Assembly (NCBI RefSeq): GCF_007828835.1
Contig: NZ_VIVL01000017.1
Location: 25,247-89,246, forward strand
From: Variovorax beijingensis
GTDB lineage: Bacteria; Pseudomonadota; Gammaproteobacteria; Burkholderiales; Burkholderiaceae_C
Direction of reading: 5' to 3'
Length of the DNA: 64,000 bases
A model generated the notes under the pieces. The model saw nothing but the letters and a program-made list of their open reading frames with translations, was not told the DNA's origin and made no database searches. The translations under genes were made by a program, and so were the position numbers. Position 1 is the first letter of the stretch; each line of letters opens with the position of its first letter. Of this stretch, positions 16,934 through 28,951 are shown one piece after another.

Positions 16934-19277
16934 CGAAGAAATCCTCCCCTTCATCGGCATGCGCCGGCCCGCCCAGGCGCAGCTCCCACCAGGGCGGCAG
17001 CAGCTGCCGGATCTCGGCGCGCGCGAAGCGGTCGTCCAGCAGGTGCAGCACGCCGCTGTCCTGCTCGGTGCGAATGACGCGGCCGGCCGCCTGCACCACT
17101 TTCTGCAGGCCCGGATAGAGGTAGGTGTATTCGTAGCCCTTGCCGAAGCGCGCCTGCATGCGCTCGCGCGTGATCTCGTTGAGTGCGTTGTGCTGCGGCA
17201 GGCCGAGGCTTGCCACAAAGGCGCCGATCAGCCGGCTGCCGGGCAGGTCGATGCCTTCGCCGAATGCGCCGCCGAGCACGGCAAAGCCGATGCCCTGGCC
17301 TCCCTCCTCGAAGCGCGCGAGAAAGCCATGGCGATCGGCCTCGGCCATGCCGCGCGTCTGGGCCCACACGGGCACGCCGGGGTGCCTGGCCAGGAAGGCC
17401 GCGCAGGCTTTTTCAAGGTAGTCGAAGCTGCTGAAGAACGCGAGGTAGTTGCCCGGCATGCGCTCGAACTGGTCGCCGATGATCCCGGCCACGCGAGCGA
17501 GCGAGCCCGCGCGGTCGCGAAAACGCGTCGACACGTTCATGGCCACCTCCACGCGCAGCTGCTGGCTGCGGAATGGCGAGGCCACGTCGAGCAGCATGGT
17601 CTCCGGCGGCAGCCCCAGCGCGTCGCGGTAGAACTCGAAGGGCGACAAGGTGCCGGAAAAACAGGTGACCGATGCGGCATCCGCGAAGCGCGGCTCGAGG
17701 AATGGCGCCGGCACCAGGTTGCGGATCGCGAGGCTGCGCTGCTGATGGTCGTGCGCAGGGCCCAGCGTGCACTCGAAGATCGAGTGGTCGTCGAAGGCAT
17801 CGGCCAGCCGGGCAAACTGCAGCGCATCGAAGAAGAAGCGCTGCAGCGGACCTTGCGCCGCGTCGGGCGTGGCCGCGAAGTACTCGCCCATGGCCGTGTT
17901 GGCGGCCTGCAGCGTGCGAGCGAAGCGCTCGGGAATCTCGTCGGCCGTGTCGTAGGGTTCGGTCTGTGCCTGCTGCACCGTGTCCCATTCGCGGTACAGC
18001 CGGCCCAGCGCGCCGCGCACCGAGGCGGGCGCCACGCGGTGCGCGTCTTCCAGCGCCAGGCCGTCGAGCCGCGCGGTGTACATGCCGCGCGCGCGCTCCA
18101 GCAGGTTGTGCGCCTCGTCCACCAGCACCGCCGCGCGCCATTCGGCGTCCTTCATGGTGGCGTAGAGAAAGGCGCTGCCATCGAAGTAGTAGTTGTAGTC
18201 GCCCACGATCAGGTCGCACCAGTGCGCCATTTCCTGCGCGAGGAAATAAGGGCACACGGTGTGCGCCAGCGCAATTCTTCGCAGCGCCTGCCGGTCGAGC
18301 CTGGCGGCCTGCGCGGCTTCTTCGCGCGCGGCGGGCAGGCGGTCGTAGAAGCCCTTGGCGAGCGGGCAGGCATCGCCGTTGCAGGCCCGGTCGGGGTATT
18401 CGCAGACTTTTTCGCGCGCGGTGAGCTCGAGCACCCGCACCTGCGCGCAGTCCTTGCCCAGCACGCCGACGGCCTCCAGCGCCACGGCCCGGCCCGAGGT
18501 CTTGGCGGTGAGAAAGAAGATCTTGTCGATCCTGCGCGCGGCCCGCGCCTTCAGCAGCGGAAAGATGGTGGCCAGCGTCTTGCCGATGCCGGTGGGCGCC
18601 TGCGCCATCAGGCAACGCGCGTTGACGGCGGCGCGATAGACGGCCTCGGCCAGTTCGCGCTGGCCGGGCCGGAACGAGCCATGCGGAAACGCCAGCTGAC
18701 CGAGCGCACGGCCGAGCGCCGCATGGTGCGCGGCCTCGCTCTGCGCCCAGGCGCTGTAGCGCGCGCACAGAAGCTCGAAATGCGCCTGCAGCTCGGCCCG
18801 CGCGTGCGGCTCTTCCAGCACGGTTTCCTCGCCGGTGCCGAGGTCCAGGTACACCAGCGCCACGGTGATGTGCTCGTAGCCGTGCATCTCGCAGAGCATC
18901 CAGCCGTAGCAGCGGGCCTGGGCCCAGTGCAGCGCCCGGTGGTTGCCGCGGATGGCGTCGAAGTCGCCGCGGAAGGTCTTGATTTCCTCGACGCGGGGTT
19001 CGCCCGGGTCGTGCCCGTCGGCACGGCCGCGAACCGTGAGCGCGCCGCATTGCGAGCGCAGCGGCACTTCGCTCTCGTAGCCGTCGCCACGCCGGCCTTG
19101 CACCAGCGCGTGGCCGGCCATGCCTTCGAGCGCGCTGGGCGCAGGCACGAAACGCAGGTCGAGGTCGCCGGCCTTGGCACCGAAGGCACACAGGGCCTTG
19201 ACGGATACGGTGCGAGCATCGGGCGCCGGTGCCGGCGACTTTGGAGGAAGATCCGTGGTCACGCTGATGCTGTACAA
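16920..19277 (-). CDS. DinG/Rad3-type helicase with N-terminal PD-(D/E)XK nuclease domain
   Basis: A 785-aa putative nuclease-helicase. Residues about 20-190 look like a PD-(D/E)XK domain: GRADGHD (D87) followed by VEEIKTF with the ExK (E98, K100), then a Gln-type motif in HWAQARCYGWML. The helicase part has Walker A APTGIGKT (227-234), DEAH in VLVDEAHNLL, and four cysteines spaced as in XPD/DinG iron-sulfur domains (from CEYPDRACNGDACP to VCPYF and HWCDL). C-terminal motifs V/VI end in VQAAGRVIRTEQD. Such proteins are thought to act in DNA repair. It overlaps the AlkB-like gene. Confidence 0.87.
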   Translation of the reverse strand: MYSISVTTDLPPKSPAPAPDARTVSVKALCAFGAKAGDLDLRFVPAPSALEGMAGHALVQGRRGDGYESEVPLRSQCGALTVRGRADGHDPGEPRVEEIKTFRGDFDAIRGNHRALHWAQARCYGWMLCEMHGYEHITVALVYLDLGTGEETVLEEPHARAELQAHFELLCARYSAWAQSEAAHHAALGRALGQLAFPHGSFRPGQRELAEAVYRAAVNARCLMAQAPTGIGKTLATIFPLLKARAARRIDKIFFLTAKTSGRAVALEAVGVLGKDCAQVRVLELTAREKVCEYPDRACNGDACPLAKGFYDRLPAAREEAAQAARLDRQALRRIALAHTVCPYFLAQEMAHWCDLIVGDYNYYFDGSAFLYATMKDAEWRAAVLVDEAHNLLERARGMYTARLDGLALEDAHRVAPASVRGALGRLYREWDTVQQAQTEPYDTADEIPERFARTLQAANTAMGEYFAATPDAAQGPLQRFFFDALQFARLADAFDDHSIFECTLGPAHDHQQRSLAIRNLVPAPFLEPRFADAASVTCFSGTLSPFEFYRDALGLPPETMLLDVASPFRSQQLRVEVAMNVSTRFRDRAGSLARVAGIIGDQFERMPGNYLAFFSSFDYLEKACAAFLARHPGVPVWAQTRGMAEADRHGFLARFEEGGQGIGFAVLGGAFGEGIDLPGSRLIGAFVASLGLPQHNALNEITRERMQARFGKGYEYTYLYPGLQKVVQAAGRVIRTEQDSGVLHLLDDRFARAEIRQLLPPWWELRLGGPAHADEGEDFFDALR

Positions 19278-19410
19278 AACAACAGTATAGCGAGGCCGCG
19301 CCTGCCCCGCGACCCACGCGCGAGAAAAGTGGTATCGGGGCCTTCTCCGACAGCTGGTGCACCGAAATTCGGCAAAACTTCAAAGGTTTTGCTTACAAAT
19401 ATTTGATGGA

Positions 19411-22913
<3,503 letters not shown>

Positions 22914-22917
<4 letters not shown>

Positions 22918-23768
22918 ACCCCGATGCCGCTGCCCTGTCCCTGACCTCCGCGTTGAGCAACACGGAGATCGAGCTGCGGCTGCTGATGGAAGCCATCTAC
23001 CTGCGCTACAGCTACGACTTCCGCAACTACACCGTGGCTTCGCAGAAGCGCCGCGTGCTGCACGCGCTGGCACAGCTCGGGCTGCCGAGCATTTCAGCGT
23101 TGCAGGAGAAGGTGCTGCGCGATCCGCTGCTGTTCGGCCGGCTGCTCGAGTACCTGACGATTCCCGTGAGCGAGATGTTCCGCGATCCGGCCTACTTTCT
23201 TGCGCTGCGCCGGCACGTGGTGCCGATCCTGCACACCTATGCATCCCTCAAGGTGTGGGTGGCGGGCTGCAGCACCGGCGAGGAAGTCTTTTCGCTGGCC
23301 ATCCTGCTGCGCGAGGAAGGCCTGCTCTCCCGCACGCAGATCTATGCCACCGACATCAACCCCGGCTCGCTCGAGAAGGCGCGCCAGGGCATCTTCCCGA
23401 TCGAATCGATCCGCGGCTACACGGCCAACTACCAGCGCGCCGGCGGCCGCAGTTCTTTCTCCGACTACTACACCGCGGCCTACGACGCCGCGCGCTTCGA
23501 CCCGGCGCTGTGCGCCGACGTCATCTTTGCCGACCACAGTCTGGCCACCGACAGTGTCTTTGCCGAGACGCAGCTCGTCTCGTGCCGCAACGTGCTCATC
23601 TATTTCAACCGCGAGTTGCAGGACCGGGCACTCGGGCTGTTCCACGAGTCGCTCTGCCACCGCGGCTTCCTGGGCCTGGGCGCGAAGGAGAGCATCGACT
23701 TCTCGAGCTATGCCGATCGCTTCGACGTCCATTCGCAGCCAGAGCGCATCTACCGAAAGGCCACATGA
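22914..23768 (+). CDS. CheR-type protein-glutamate methyltransferase
   Basis: A 284-aa SAM-dependent methyltransferase with an N-terminal all-alpha CheR domain (IYLRYSYDFRNYTVASQKRRV) and the SAM-binding core VWVAGCSTGEEVFSLAI and YATDINPGSLEKARQGIF, then VSCRNVLIYFN. The GTG at 22914 was chosen: it overlaps the kinase stop (GTGA), follows TGGAGC, and avoids an implausible N-terminal extension. No chemoreceptor is nearby, so its substrate may not be a classical MCP. Confidence 0.9.
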
Positions 23769-24370
23769 AGCCGAATGCTCGCCAAACCCCTGCGCGGCGC
23801 GTCGAAGCCGTGGTGGTCGGCGCGTCTGCGGGCGGCATCGAGGCGCTGCTGGCGCTCCTGCACGGCATTCCGCCGCCGTGGCGGCTTCCGGTGGTGGTCG
23901 TCCTGCACCTGCCCGAAGGCCATCAGAGCCATCTGGCCGAGATCTTTGCCGAGCGGCTGCACATGCCGGTGCATGAGGCCGCCGACAAGATGCCGATCGC
24001 GCCCGACAGCCTGTATTTCGCGCCGCCCGGCTATCACCTGTCGATCGAGCGCGATCGATGCTTTTCGCTCAGCTGCGAGCCGCCCGTGCACTTTTCGCGG
24101 CCGTCGATCGACGTGCTGATGGCTTCGGCCGCCGATGCCTACGGCCCCGCGCTGGCCGGGTTCCTGCTCACGGGCGCGAACCACGACGGCGCCGAAGGCC
24201 TCTTGCGCATTCACATGGCCGGCGGCATCACCGCCGTCCAGGACCCGGAGGAAGCCCAGATTCCCATCATGCCCCGGGCAGCCATTGCCCGCCATTCCCC
24301 CGATCACGTGCTTGCCCTGCGCGAGCTTCGCACATTGCTGCTGCAACTGGAGTCCGCCCATGCCCATTGA
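23765..24370 (+). CDS. CheB-type protein-glutamate methylesterase, no receiver domain
   Basis: A 201-aa protein consisting only of the CheB catalytic domain. Ser in VVGASAGGIEALL, His in VVLHLPEGHQSHL and Asp in LTGANHDGAEGLL form the triad. The receiver domain that normally controls CheB is absent, as in other alternative CheB proteins linked to hybrid kinases. Its ATG overlaps the cheR stop (ATGA) and its end overlaps the next gene by 11 bp, so the five signalling genes look like one transcript. Confidence 0.9.
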   Translation: MKPNARQTPARRVEAVVVGASAGGIEALLALLHGIPPPWRLPVVVVLHLPEGHQSHLAEIFAERLHMPVHEAADKMPIAPDSLYFAPPGYHLSIERDRCFSLSCEPPVHFSRPSIDVLMASAADAYGPALAGFLLTGANHDGAEGLLRIHMAGGITAVQDPEEAQIPIMPRAAIARHSPDHVLALRELRTLLLQLESAHAH

Positions 24371-25580
24371 CGTCGAAAGCAAGCTGCTGATCGTCGATGA
24401 CCTGCCCGAGAACCTTCTTGCGCTCGAAGCCCTGATCCGCGGCCCGGGCCGTGCGGTGTACCGCGCGGGCTCGGCCGAGGAGGCGCTTGCGCTGCTGCTC
24501 GACCACGAGTTCGCGCTGGCCATCCTCGACGTGCAGATGCCCGGCATGAACGGCTTCGAGCTGGCCGAGCTGATGCGCGGCACGGAGCGCACGCGGCACA
24601 TCCCGATCATCTTCGTGACGGCGGCGGGCCGCGATTCGAACTACGCCTTCCAGGGCTATGAAAGCGGCGCGGTCGACTTCCTCTACAAGCCGCTCGATCC
24701 GCATGCCGTCACCGGCAAGGTCAACGTGTTCGTCGACCTGTACCGCCACCGCAAGGCGCTGCGGCACGAAATGAATGCGCTCGCGGTGGCCAACCAGAAG
24801 CAGGAAGAGCTGGTCCAGCAGCTGCGCCACACGCAGCACGAACTCGAACGCGCGGTGCGCATGCGAGACGACTTCATGTCGATGGTCTCGCACGAGCTGC
24901 GCACGCCGCTCAACACCCTGTACCTCGAAACGCAGTTGCGCCAGGTCCAGGTGTCCAGGGGCAAGCTGGAGTCCTTTTCCGCGGATCGCCTTCCCGCCAT
25001 GATCGAGCGCGACCAGCGGCAGATCCGCAACATGGTGCGGCTGATCGACGACATGCTCGACGTCACGCGCATGCGAAGGGACGCGCTGTCGATCCAGCCC
25101 AAGCCGGTCGACCTTGTCGCGCTCGCGCGGGCCGTGGTGGAAGGCCTCAGGCAGCAGGCCGAAGCCGCGGGCTCGGTCATCGCGCTGGAAGCACCGCGCG
25201 AGCTGCGCGGCGTGTGGGACGAGTTCCGCATCGAGCAGGTGCTGACCAACCTGCTGACCAATGCACTGCGCTACGGCGGCGGCAAGCCCGTGGAGATGAT
25301 GCTGTGGGAGCGGGACGGCGCCGCGCACATCACCGTGCGCGACCAGGGCATCGGCATTGCGCCCGAAGACCAGCAGCGCATCTTCGAGCAGTTCGAACGC
25401 ACCGACGACAGCCGCAAGCATGCGCCCGGCCTTGGGCTCGGGCTCTACATCACGCGCAAGATCGTGGGCCTGCACGGCGGGCGCATCGAGGTGGAGAGCC
25501 GGCCCGGCGAAGGTGCGGTGTTCCATGTCGAGCTGCCGCTGCAGGCCGCCGCGAAGACTGCGACGCAAGTGCGGGCGTAG
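24360..25580 (+). CDS. Receiver-histidine kinase (REC-HisKA-HATPase)
   Basis: A 406-aa soluble protein. An N-terminal receiver (LLIVDDLPENLLALE, phospho-acceptor in LAILDVQMPGMNG, Lys in FLYKPLDP) is joined by a coiled coil to a HisKA domain (FMSMVSHELRTPLNTLYLE) and a HATPase domain with LLTNALRYGGGK, GIGIAPEDQQ and GLGLGLYITRKIV. There is no membrane segment, so the input is probably phosphotransfer from the upstream hybrid kinase. The ATG at 24360 overlaps cheB. Confidence 0.92.
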   Translation: MPIDVESKLLIVDDLPENLLALEALIRGPGRAVYRAGSAEEALALLLDHEFALAILDVQMPGMNGFELAELMRGTERTRHIPIIFVTAAGRDSNYAFQGYESGAVDFLYKPLDPHAVTGKVNVFVDLYRHRKALRHEMNALAVANQKQEELVQQLRHTQHELERAVRMRDDFMSMVSHELRTPLNTLYLETQLRQVQVSRGKLESFSADRLPAMIERDQRQIRNMVRLIDDMLDVTRMRRDALSIQPKPVDLVALARAVVEGLRQQAEAAGSVIALEAPRELRGVWDEFRIEQVLTNLLTNALRYGGGKPVEMMLWERDGAAHITVRDQGIGIAPEDQQRIFEQFERTDDSRKHAPGLGLGLYITRKIVGLHGGRIEVESRPGEGAVFHVELPLQAAAKTATQVRA

Positions 25581-25654
25581 GCGCCCTCCTACTGCGCGGA
25601 AGGCGATTGGCCGGGATACTGGGTGGATACAAATTGCTTGAAAGCCACCTCCCA

Positions 25655-26032
25655 GTGAACGTGCTGATCGTCGACGACAACGAAGCCGCGGCAGACCTGC
25701 TGCAGGAACTGCTGACGCTGCAGGACCATACCGCCCGCTGCACCTACACGGCGCAACAGGCCATGGATGCGGCGGCCGAGGAGCGCTTCGACGCGGCGCT
25801 CATCGACCTCACGCTGCCCGACTTTCCCGGCACCGAGGTGGCGCGGCGGCTGCGTTCGGCCGCAGCGGACCGTGGCCCTCGGCTGCTCGTCGCCATTTCG
25901 GGCTTTTCGGAGGAAGAGGCGGCCGGCGCCGCGGCGCGGAACCTGTTCGACCACCACCTTCAGAAGCCCATCGACATGGGCGAACTCTCCGCCATCCTGT
26001 CCGCGCCGCGCCGCGCTGAGCGAGGCACCTAG
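25655..26032 (+). CDS. Single-domain response regulator
   Basis: A 125-aa stand-alone receiver: VLIVDDNEAAADLL acidic pair, phospho-acceptor in AALIDLTLPDFPG and conserved Lys in HLQKPIDMGEL. There is no output domain, so it may act as a phosphate shuttle or sink, or by protein contact. The GTG at 25655 gives the usual receiver N-terminus; an upstream in-frame TTG at 25634 with GGTGGA before it is an alternative. It follows the receiver-kinase by 74 bp. Confidence 0.85.
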   Translation: MNVLIVDDNEAAADLLQELLTLQDHTARCTYTAQQAMDAAAEERFDAALIDLTLPDFPGTEVARRLRSAAADRGPRLLVAISGFSEEEAAGAAARNLFDHHLQKPIDMGELSAILSAPRRAERGT

Positions 26033-26036
26033 CCGT

Positions 26037-26393
26037 TCAGTCCCGGTCTTCGTAATCCCGGTCGTTGTCCCATTCGTCGCCGTTCGGCGGGCGATACGGG
26101 TAGCCCGGCCCGTAGTAGATCCGTCCGGGCGGCGGCGCATAGACGGGTGCCGGCCGGTAGTACACGGGCGGCGGCGGACGGTAGTAGACCGGCGGGGCCG
26201 GCGCGTAGTAGATCGGCGCCGGATAGTAGGCAGGCGGCGGCACGTAGTACGGCGCCGGATAGCCACCCGCCCCGATCTGCACCGACCAGCTGCCGCGCGC
26301 GCTGGCCGCGCCCGCGGCGAGCAGCGCACTGGCCGCCATCGCGCCAAGGGCCACCCATTTGAAGACAGAAGAACGCTTGTTTTTGACTTTCAC
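26037..26393 (-). CDS. Secreted Pro/Tyr-rich protein
   Basis: A 118-aa protein with a signal peptide (basic start VKVKNKRSS, hydrophobic VALGAMAASALLAAGAASA, cleavage near ASARG). The mature part is repetitive in Pro and Tyr (runs such as YYVPPPAYYPAP and VYYRPPPPVYYRP) and ends in an acidic Asp/Glu/Arg tail. Probably periplasmic or surface-exposed; function unknown. The GTG start at 26393 is favoured by AGGGAG five bases upstream; ATG at 26433 is the alternative. Confidence 0.75.
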   Translation of the reverse strand: MKVKNKRSSVFKWVALGAMAASALLAAGAASARGSWSVQIGAGGYPAPYYVPPPAYYPAPIYYAPAPPVYYRPPPPVYYRPAPVYAPPPGRIYYGPGYPYRPPNGDEWDNDRDYEDRD

Positions 26394-26518
26394 TGCAGCT
26401 CCCTTGAAAAGGCGCTGACGGCCAGCACCCATGGTGGTTGCAACGCCCGACGCACTCTGCGAGTGCACCTGCCGCCTCGCCGGATCGTTGCCAAACGTCA
26501 CTGCGCGGCCGATGCCGC

Positions 26519-27466
26519 TCAGCTCGTGATCTCGCGGCGCGAAAGCTGCACTTCGGCGCCGGCGGTATTGAACGCAATCGTCGGTGCGGTGAAATCGCTC
26601 AGCGGCGCGCCCAGGCCGATTTCGCCGCGCCCGTGCAGCACGCATTCCTCGCGCCTGAGCGCCACTTCCTGGCTCGGCCCGCCGTTGCCGTGAAACCGGA
26701 CCCAGGTGCCGTAGGTGCTCAGGTCGGTCAGCACGCAGCTGCCATGCCGCAGCTCGATGCGTGCATGCAGCCTGGAGACGCGCGGATCATTGACCACGAA
26801 CTGCGCATCGCTCACGCGCCCGAGGTGGATCGGCAGTTCTTCGGTGCGGAAGGTGGACCGCACATCGAGCCACGCCAGCTCGATCTGTCCCAGCGAAGAA
26901 TCGGGCAGCCGCAGCGGCGTCAGCGCGGCCGGCAGCGTGAGGAACGAAGTCATTTCCTCCTGCCAGTCGATGCGGTGGACGGCCGACATCTCGCTGCGCC
27001 CGCGAATGGTGATGAGCCCCAGGTCGCGATGCCGAACGCCGGTTTCGCCCAACTGCGCGATCGCCGCATCGGTGGCCCAGATCTGCCCGGGCCCCGCCAG
27101 GTCGCTCAGACGCGACGCCAGGTTGACGGCATCGCCGAAGCAGTCGCCCTCGACCTCGACCACCTCGCCGCTTGCAACGCCGATCTGCAGCGCCATGCGC
27201 AGCGGCACGGGCCAGGTCATGAGGCGCTTCTGGTGATGGCGCTGCAGTTCGATCACTGCCTGCGTGGCGGTGGCCGCATTCGAAAAAATGGCGAACACGC
27301 CATCGCCGAGCGACTTCACGACCCTGCCGCCGTGTGCCTGGCAGACGCCGCCGATCCATTGGGTCAGCCGCGTCACCGTGTCGGTGGCGCGTGCATTTCC
27401 CATGGCTTCGAAAACCCTGGAGCTTCCGGTCAGGTCTGCGAATACGACTGTGGAATTGACGTCCAT
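26519..27466 (-). CDS. Class III adenylate cyclase fused to an FHA domain
   Basis: A 315-aa cytoplasmic protein. Residues 1-165 form a class III cyclase homology domain with metal-binding Asp in VVFADLTGSS (D11) and SLGDGVFAIF (D55), Lys 51 and Asp 108 at the base-selecting positions (pattern favouring ATP), and N115/R119 in GDAVNLASRL. Residues about 200-290 form an FHA domain (LGRVSDAQFVVNDPRVSRLHARIEL, DLSTYGTWV) that binds phosphothreonine peptides. All catalytic residues look intact. FHA-linked activity suggests control by a Ser/Thr kinase, none of which is in the window. Confidence 0.9.
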   Translation of the reverse strand: MDVNSTVVFADLTGSSRVFEAMGNARATDTVTRLTQWIGGVCQAHGGRVVKSLGDGVFAIFSNAATATQAVIELQRHHQKRLMTWPVPLRMALQIGVASGEVVEVEGDCFGDAVNLASRLSDLAGPGQIWATDAAIAQLGETGVRHRDLGLITIRGRSEMSAVHRIDWQEEMTSFLTLPAALTPLRLPDSSLGQIELAWLDVRSTFRTEELPIHLGRVSDAQFVVNDPRVSRLHARIELRHGSCVLTDLSTYGTWVRFHGNGGPSQEVALRREECVLHGRGEIGLGAPLSDFTAPTIAFNTAGAEVQLSRREITS

Positions 27467-27531
27467 GCTGTGACAGCGGCTTGTTTATATTACTTTTGTA
27501 CTCAAACCCTTATGGCAGCTTTAAGTGCAAC

Positions 27532-27568
27532 GTAAAGTGTGTTGTTTACAAACAAGAAACAGTGTTTC
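27532..27568. promoter_or_regulatory. Cluster of overlapping palindromes in the cyclase divergent promoter
   Basis: In the AT-rich 176-bp gap between the cyclase gene and the 110-aa gene lie TTGTTT-AC-AAACAA (27542-27555), then GAAAC-AGT-GTTTC (27556-27568), and, overlapping, GTAAA-N8-TTTAC (27532-27549). Such packing suggests operator sites for a dimeric regulator. The regulator is unknown. Confidence 0.45.
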
Positions 27569-27642
27569 AGAACTTGTGATTCGCGCGCCCGAGGCTTAAG
27601 GTAGCGACCGTCCTGGCTCCCGGCAATACGCCTTTAGTCCAC

Positions 27643-27975
27643 ATGCTGCCTCTTCGTCGTTTTTTCCGCCTCCTCGGAATTCCCGGTATCGGGTCTCCCC
27701 GGGTGGGAGAGAACCAGCTGGGACGCATCCGGGCCGCCATGCTGTCGGTGCTGCAGGCGCATGGCGAGCACTCGGTCCAGCGCGTGGCGCAGCGCGTGCG
27801 CTTTGCATCCGATGTGGAAGCGCTCTGGTACCTGCGGCAGGACGTGATGGTTGCGCTGAGCGCCATCGACGGCGAAGCCGCAGCCCGCCGCCAGATGAAA
27901 GCCATCAACAGCATGTTCAAGGGCGGCCTGCCCGGCTCGATGGGCCCGCGCGCCCATCAGCGCTTCACCCACTGA
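27643..27975 (+). CDS. Conserved hypothetical protein
   Basis: A 110-aa basic protein, divergent from the cyclase gene. Middle region VQRVAQRVRFASDVEALWYLRQDVMVALSAIDGEAAARR is helical and contains regularly spaced hydrophobics; no transmembrane segment or known motif. The base composition and codon use look genuine, and no better frame exists here. I do not recognise the family. Confidence 0.6.
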   Translation: MLPLRRFFRLLGIPGIGSPRVGENQLGRIRAAMLSVLQAHGEHSVQRVAQRVRFASDVEALWYLRQDVMVALSAIDGEAAARRQMKAINSMFKGGLPGSMGPRAHQRFTH

Positions 27976-27997
27976 AGGATACCGCGGCAGCTCGCGT

Positions 27998-28951
27998 TCA
28001 ATGCGCATGGCCGTGGTCGTGGCCGTGGCCGCCATGCCGGTGGCCCCACACCATGAAGACGTCGCGTCCTTCGGCCGCCAGCTCGACCTTCGCGCCCACG
28101 GGCAACAGCACCTTGGTCGGCACGTGCCCGAAAGGCAGGCCCGTGAGCACGGGCACCTTGAGCGTGGCTCGCAGCCGGTCGACCACCGCTTCGAACCCGA
28201 AGCCGCGGTCGTAGCCCGGCACCTTGCGCATGCCCGTGAACTGGCCGAAGACGATGGCGCGCTGCCTGGCCAGCACGCCGGCCATGCGCAGCTGGTCGAG
28301 CATGCGCTCGATGCGGTAGGGATGCTCGTTGACGTCCTCGATGAAAAGCACGCCCTTCTCCACTGCGGGGAAATAAGGTGTTCCGAGCAGGCTCGCGAGC
28401 ACGCACAGGTTGCCGCCCCACAAGGTGGCGTCGTGCACGGGCTTCAGCTTCAGGCCGGCATCGCGCACCGGCATGCGCCAGCCGGTGCCTTCGCCCTGCC
28501 CGCTTGCCAGGTCGCCGAAGCAGGCTTCCATGATGTCGTCCGCGCCGCCTTCGGCACCGAAGTCTTCGCCGACGGCGGGGCCGGCCCAGGTCACGGCGCC
28601 GGTCTTGGCGAAGAGTGCGCACTGCAGCGCGGTGAAGTCGCTGAGGCCGACGAATTCGGTGCCGCGCCCGATCGCCTTGGCCACGGCCTTGTAGGGAATC
28701 GCGTCGAGGATGCGCGTGAGTCCGTAGCCGCCGCGTGCGATCAGTGCAATGTCGGCGCTGCTTGCGGCTGCGCGGCTGATGGCAGCGAGGCGCGTGGCGT
28801 CGTCGCCCGCAAAGCGCTGGTGCACGGCCAGCGCGGCTTCGTCGATTTCGACCTCGTAGCCCAGCGCCTTGAGTCTTGCCACGCCGCGCCGGAAGGCGGC
28901 CTTGTCGCGAATCGCGCTGGAGGGGGAATAGATGTAGATGTGTTTGCTCAC
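27998..28951 (-). CDS. ldcA: Muramoyltetrapeptide (LD-)carboxypeptidase, S66 family, with His-rich tail
   Basis: A 317-aa peptidase that removes the terminal D-Ala from murein tetrapeptides during cell-wall recycling. Motifs of the S66 family: ARGGYGLTRIL, nucleophile Ser in FVGLSDFTAL, Glu in VLFIEDVNEHPYRIERML, His in GLPFGHVPTKVLLPVG. The C-terminus adds HRHGGHGHDHGHAH, a metal-binding-like tail not part of the usual fold. The GTG start at 28951 overlaps the stop of the tadA fusion gene (GTGA) and encodes the normal N-terminus SKHIYIYSPS. Confidence 0.9.
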   Translation of the reverse strand: MSKHIYIYSPSSAIRDKAAFRRGVARLKALGYEVEIDEAALAVHQRFAGDDATRLAAISRAAASSADIALIARGGYGLTRILDAIPYKAVAKAIGRGTEFVGLSDFTALQCALFAKTGAVTWAGPAVGEDFGAEGGADDIMEACFGDLASGQGEGTGWRMPVRDAGLKLKPVHDATLWGGNLCVLASLLGTPYFPAVEKGVLFIEDVNEHPYRIERMLDQLRMAGVLARQRAIVFGQFTGMRKVPGYDRGFGFEAVVDRLRATLKVPVLTGLPFGHVPTKVLLPVGAKVELAAEGRDVFMVWGHRHGGHGHDHGHAH

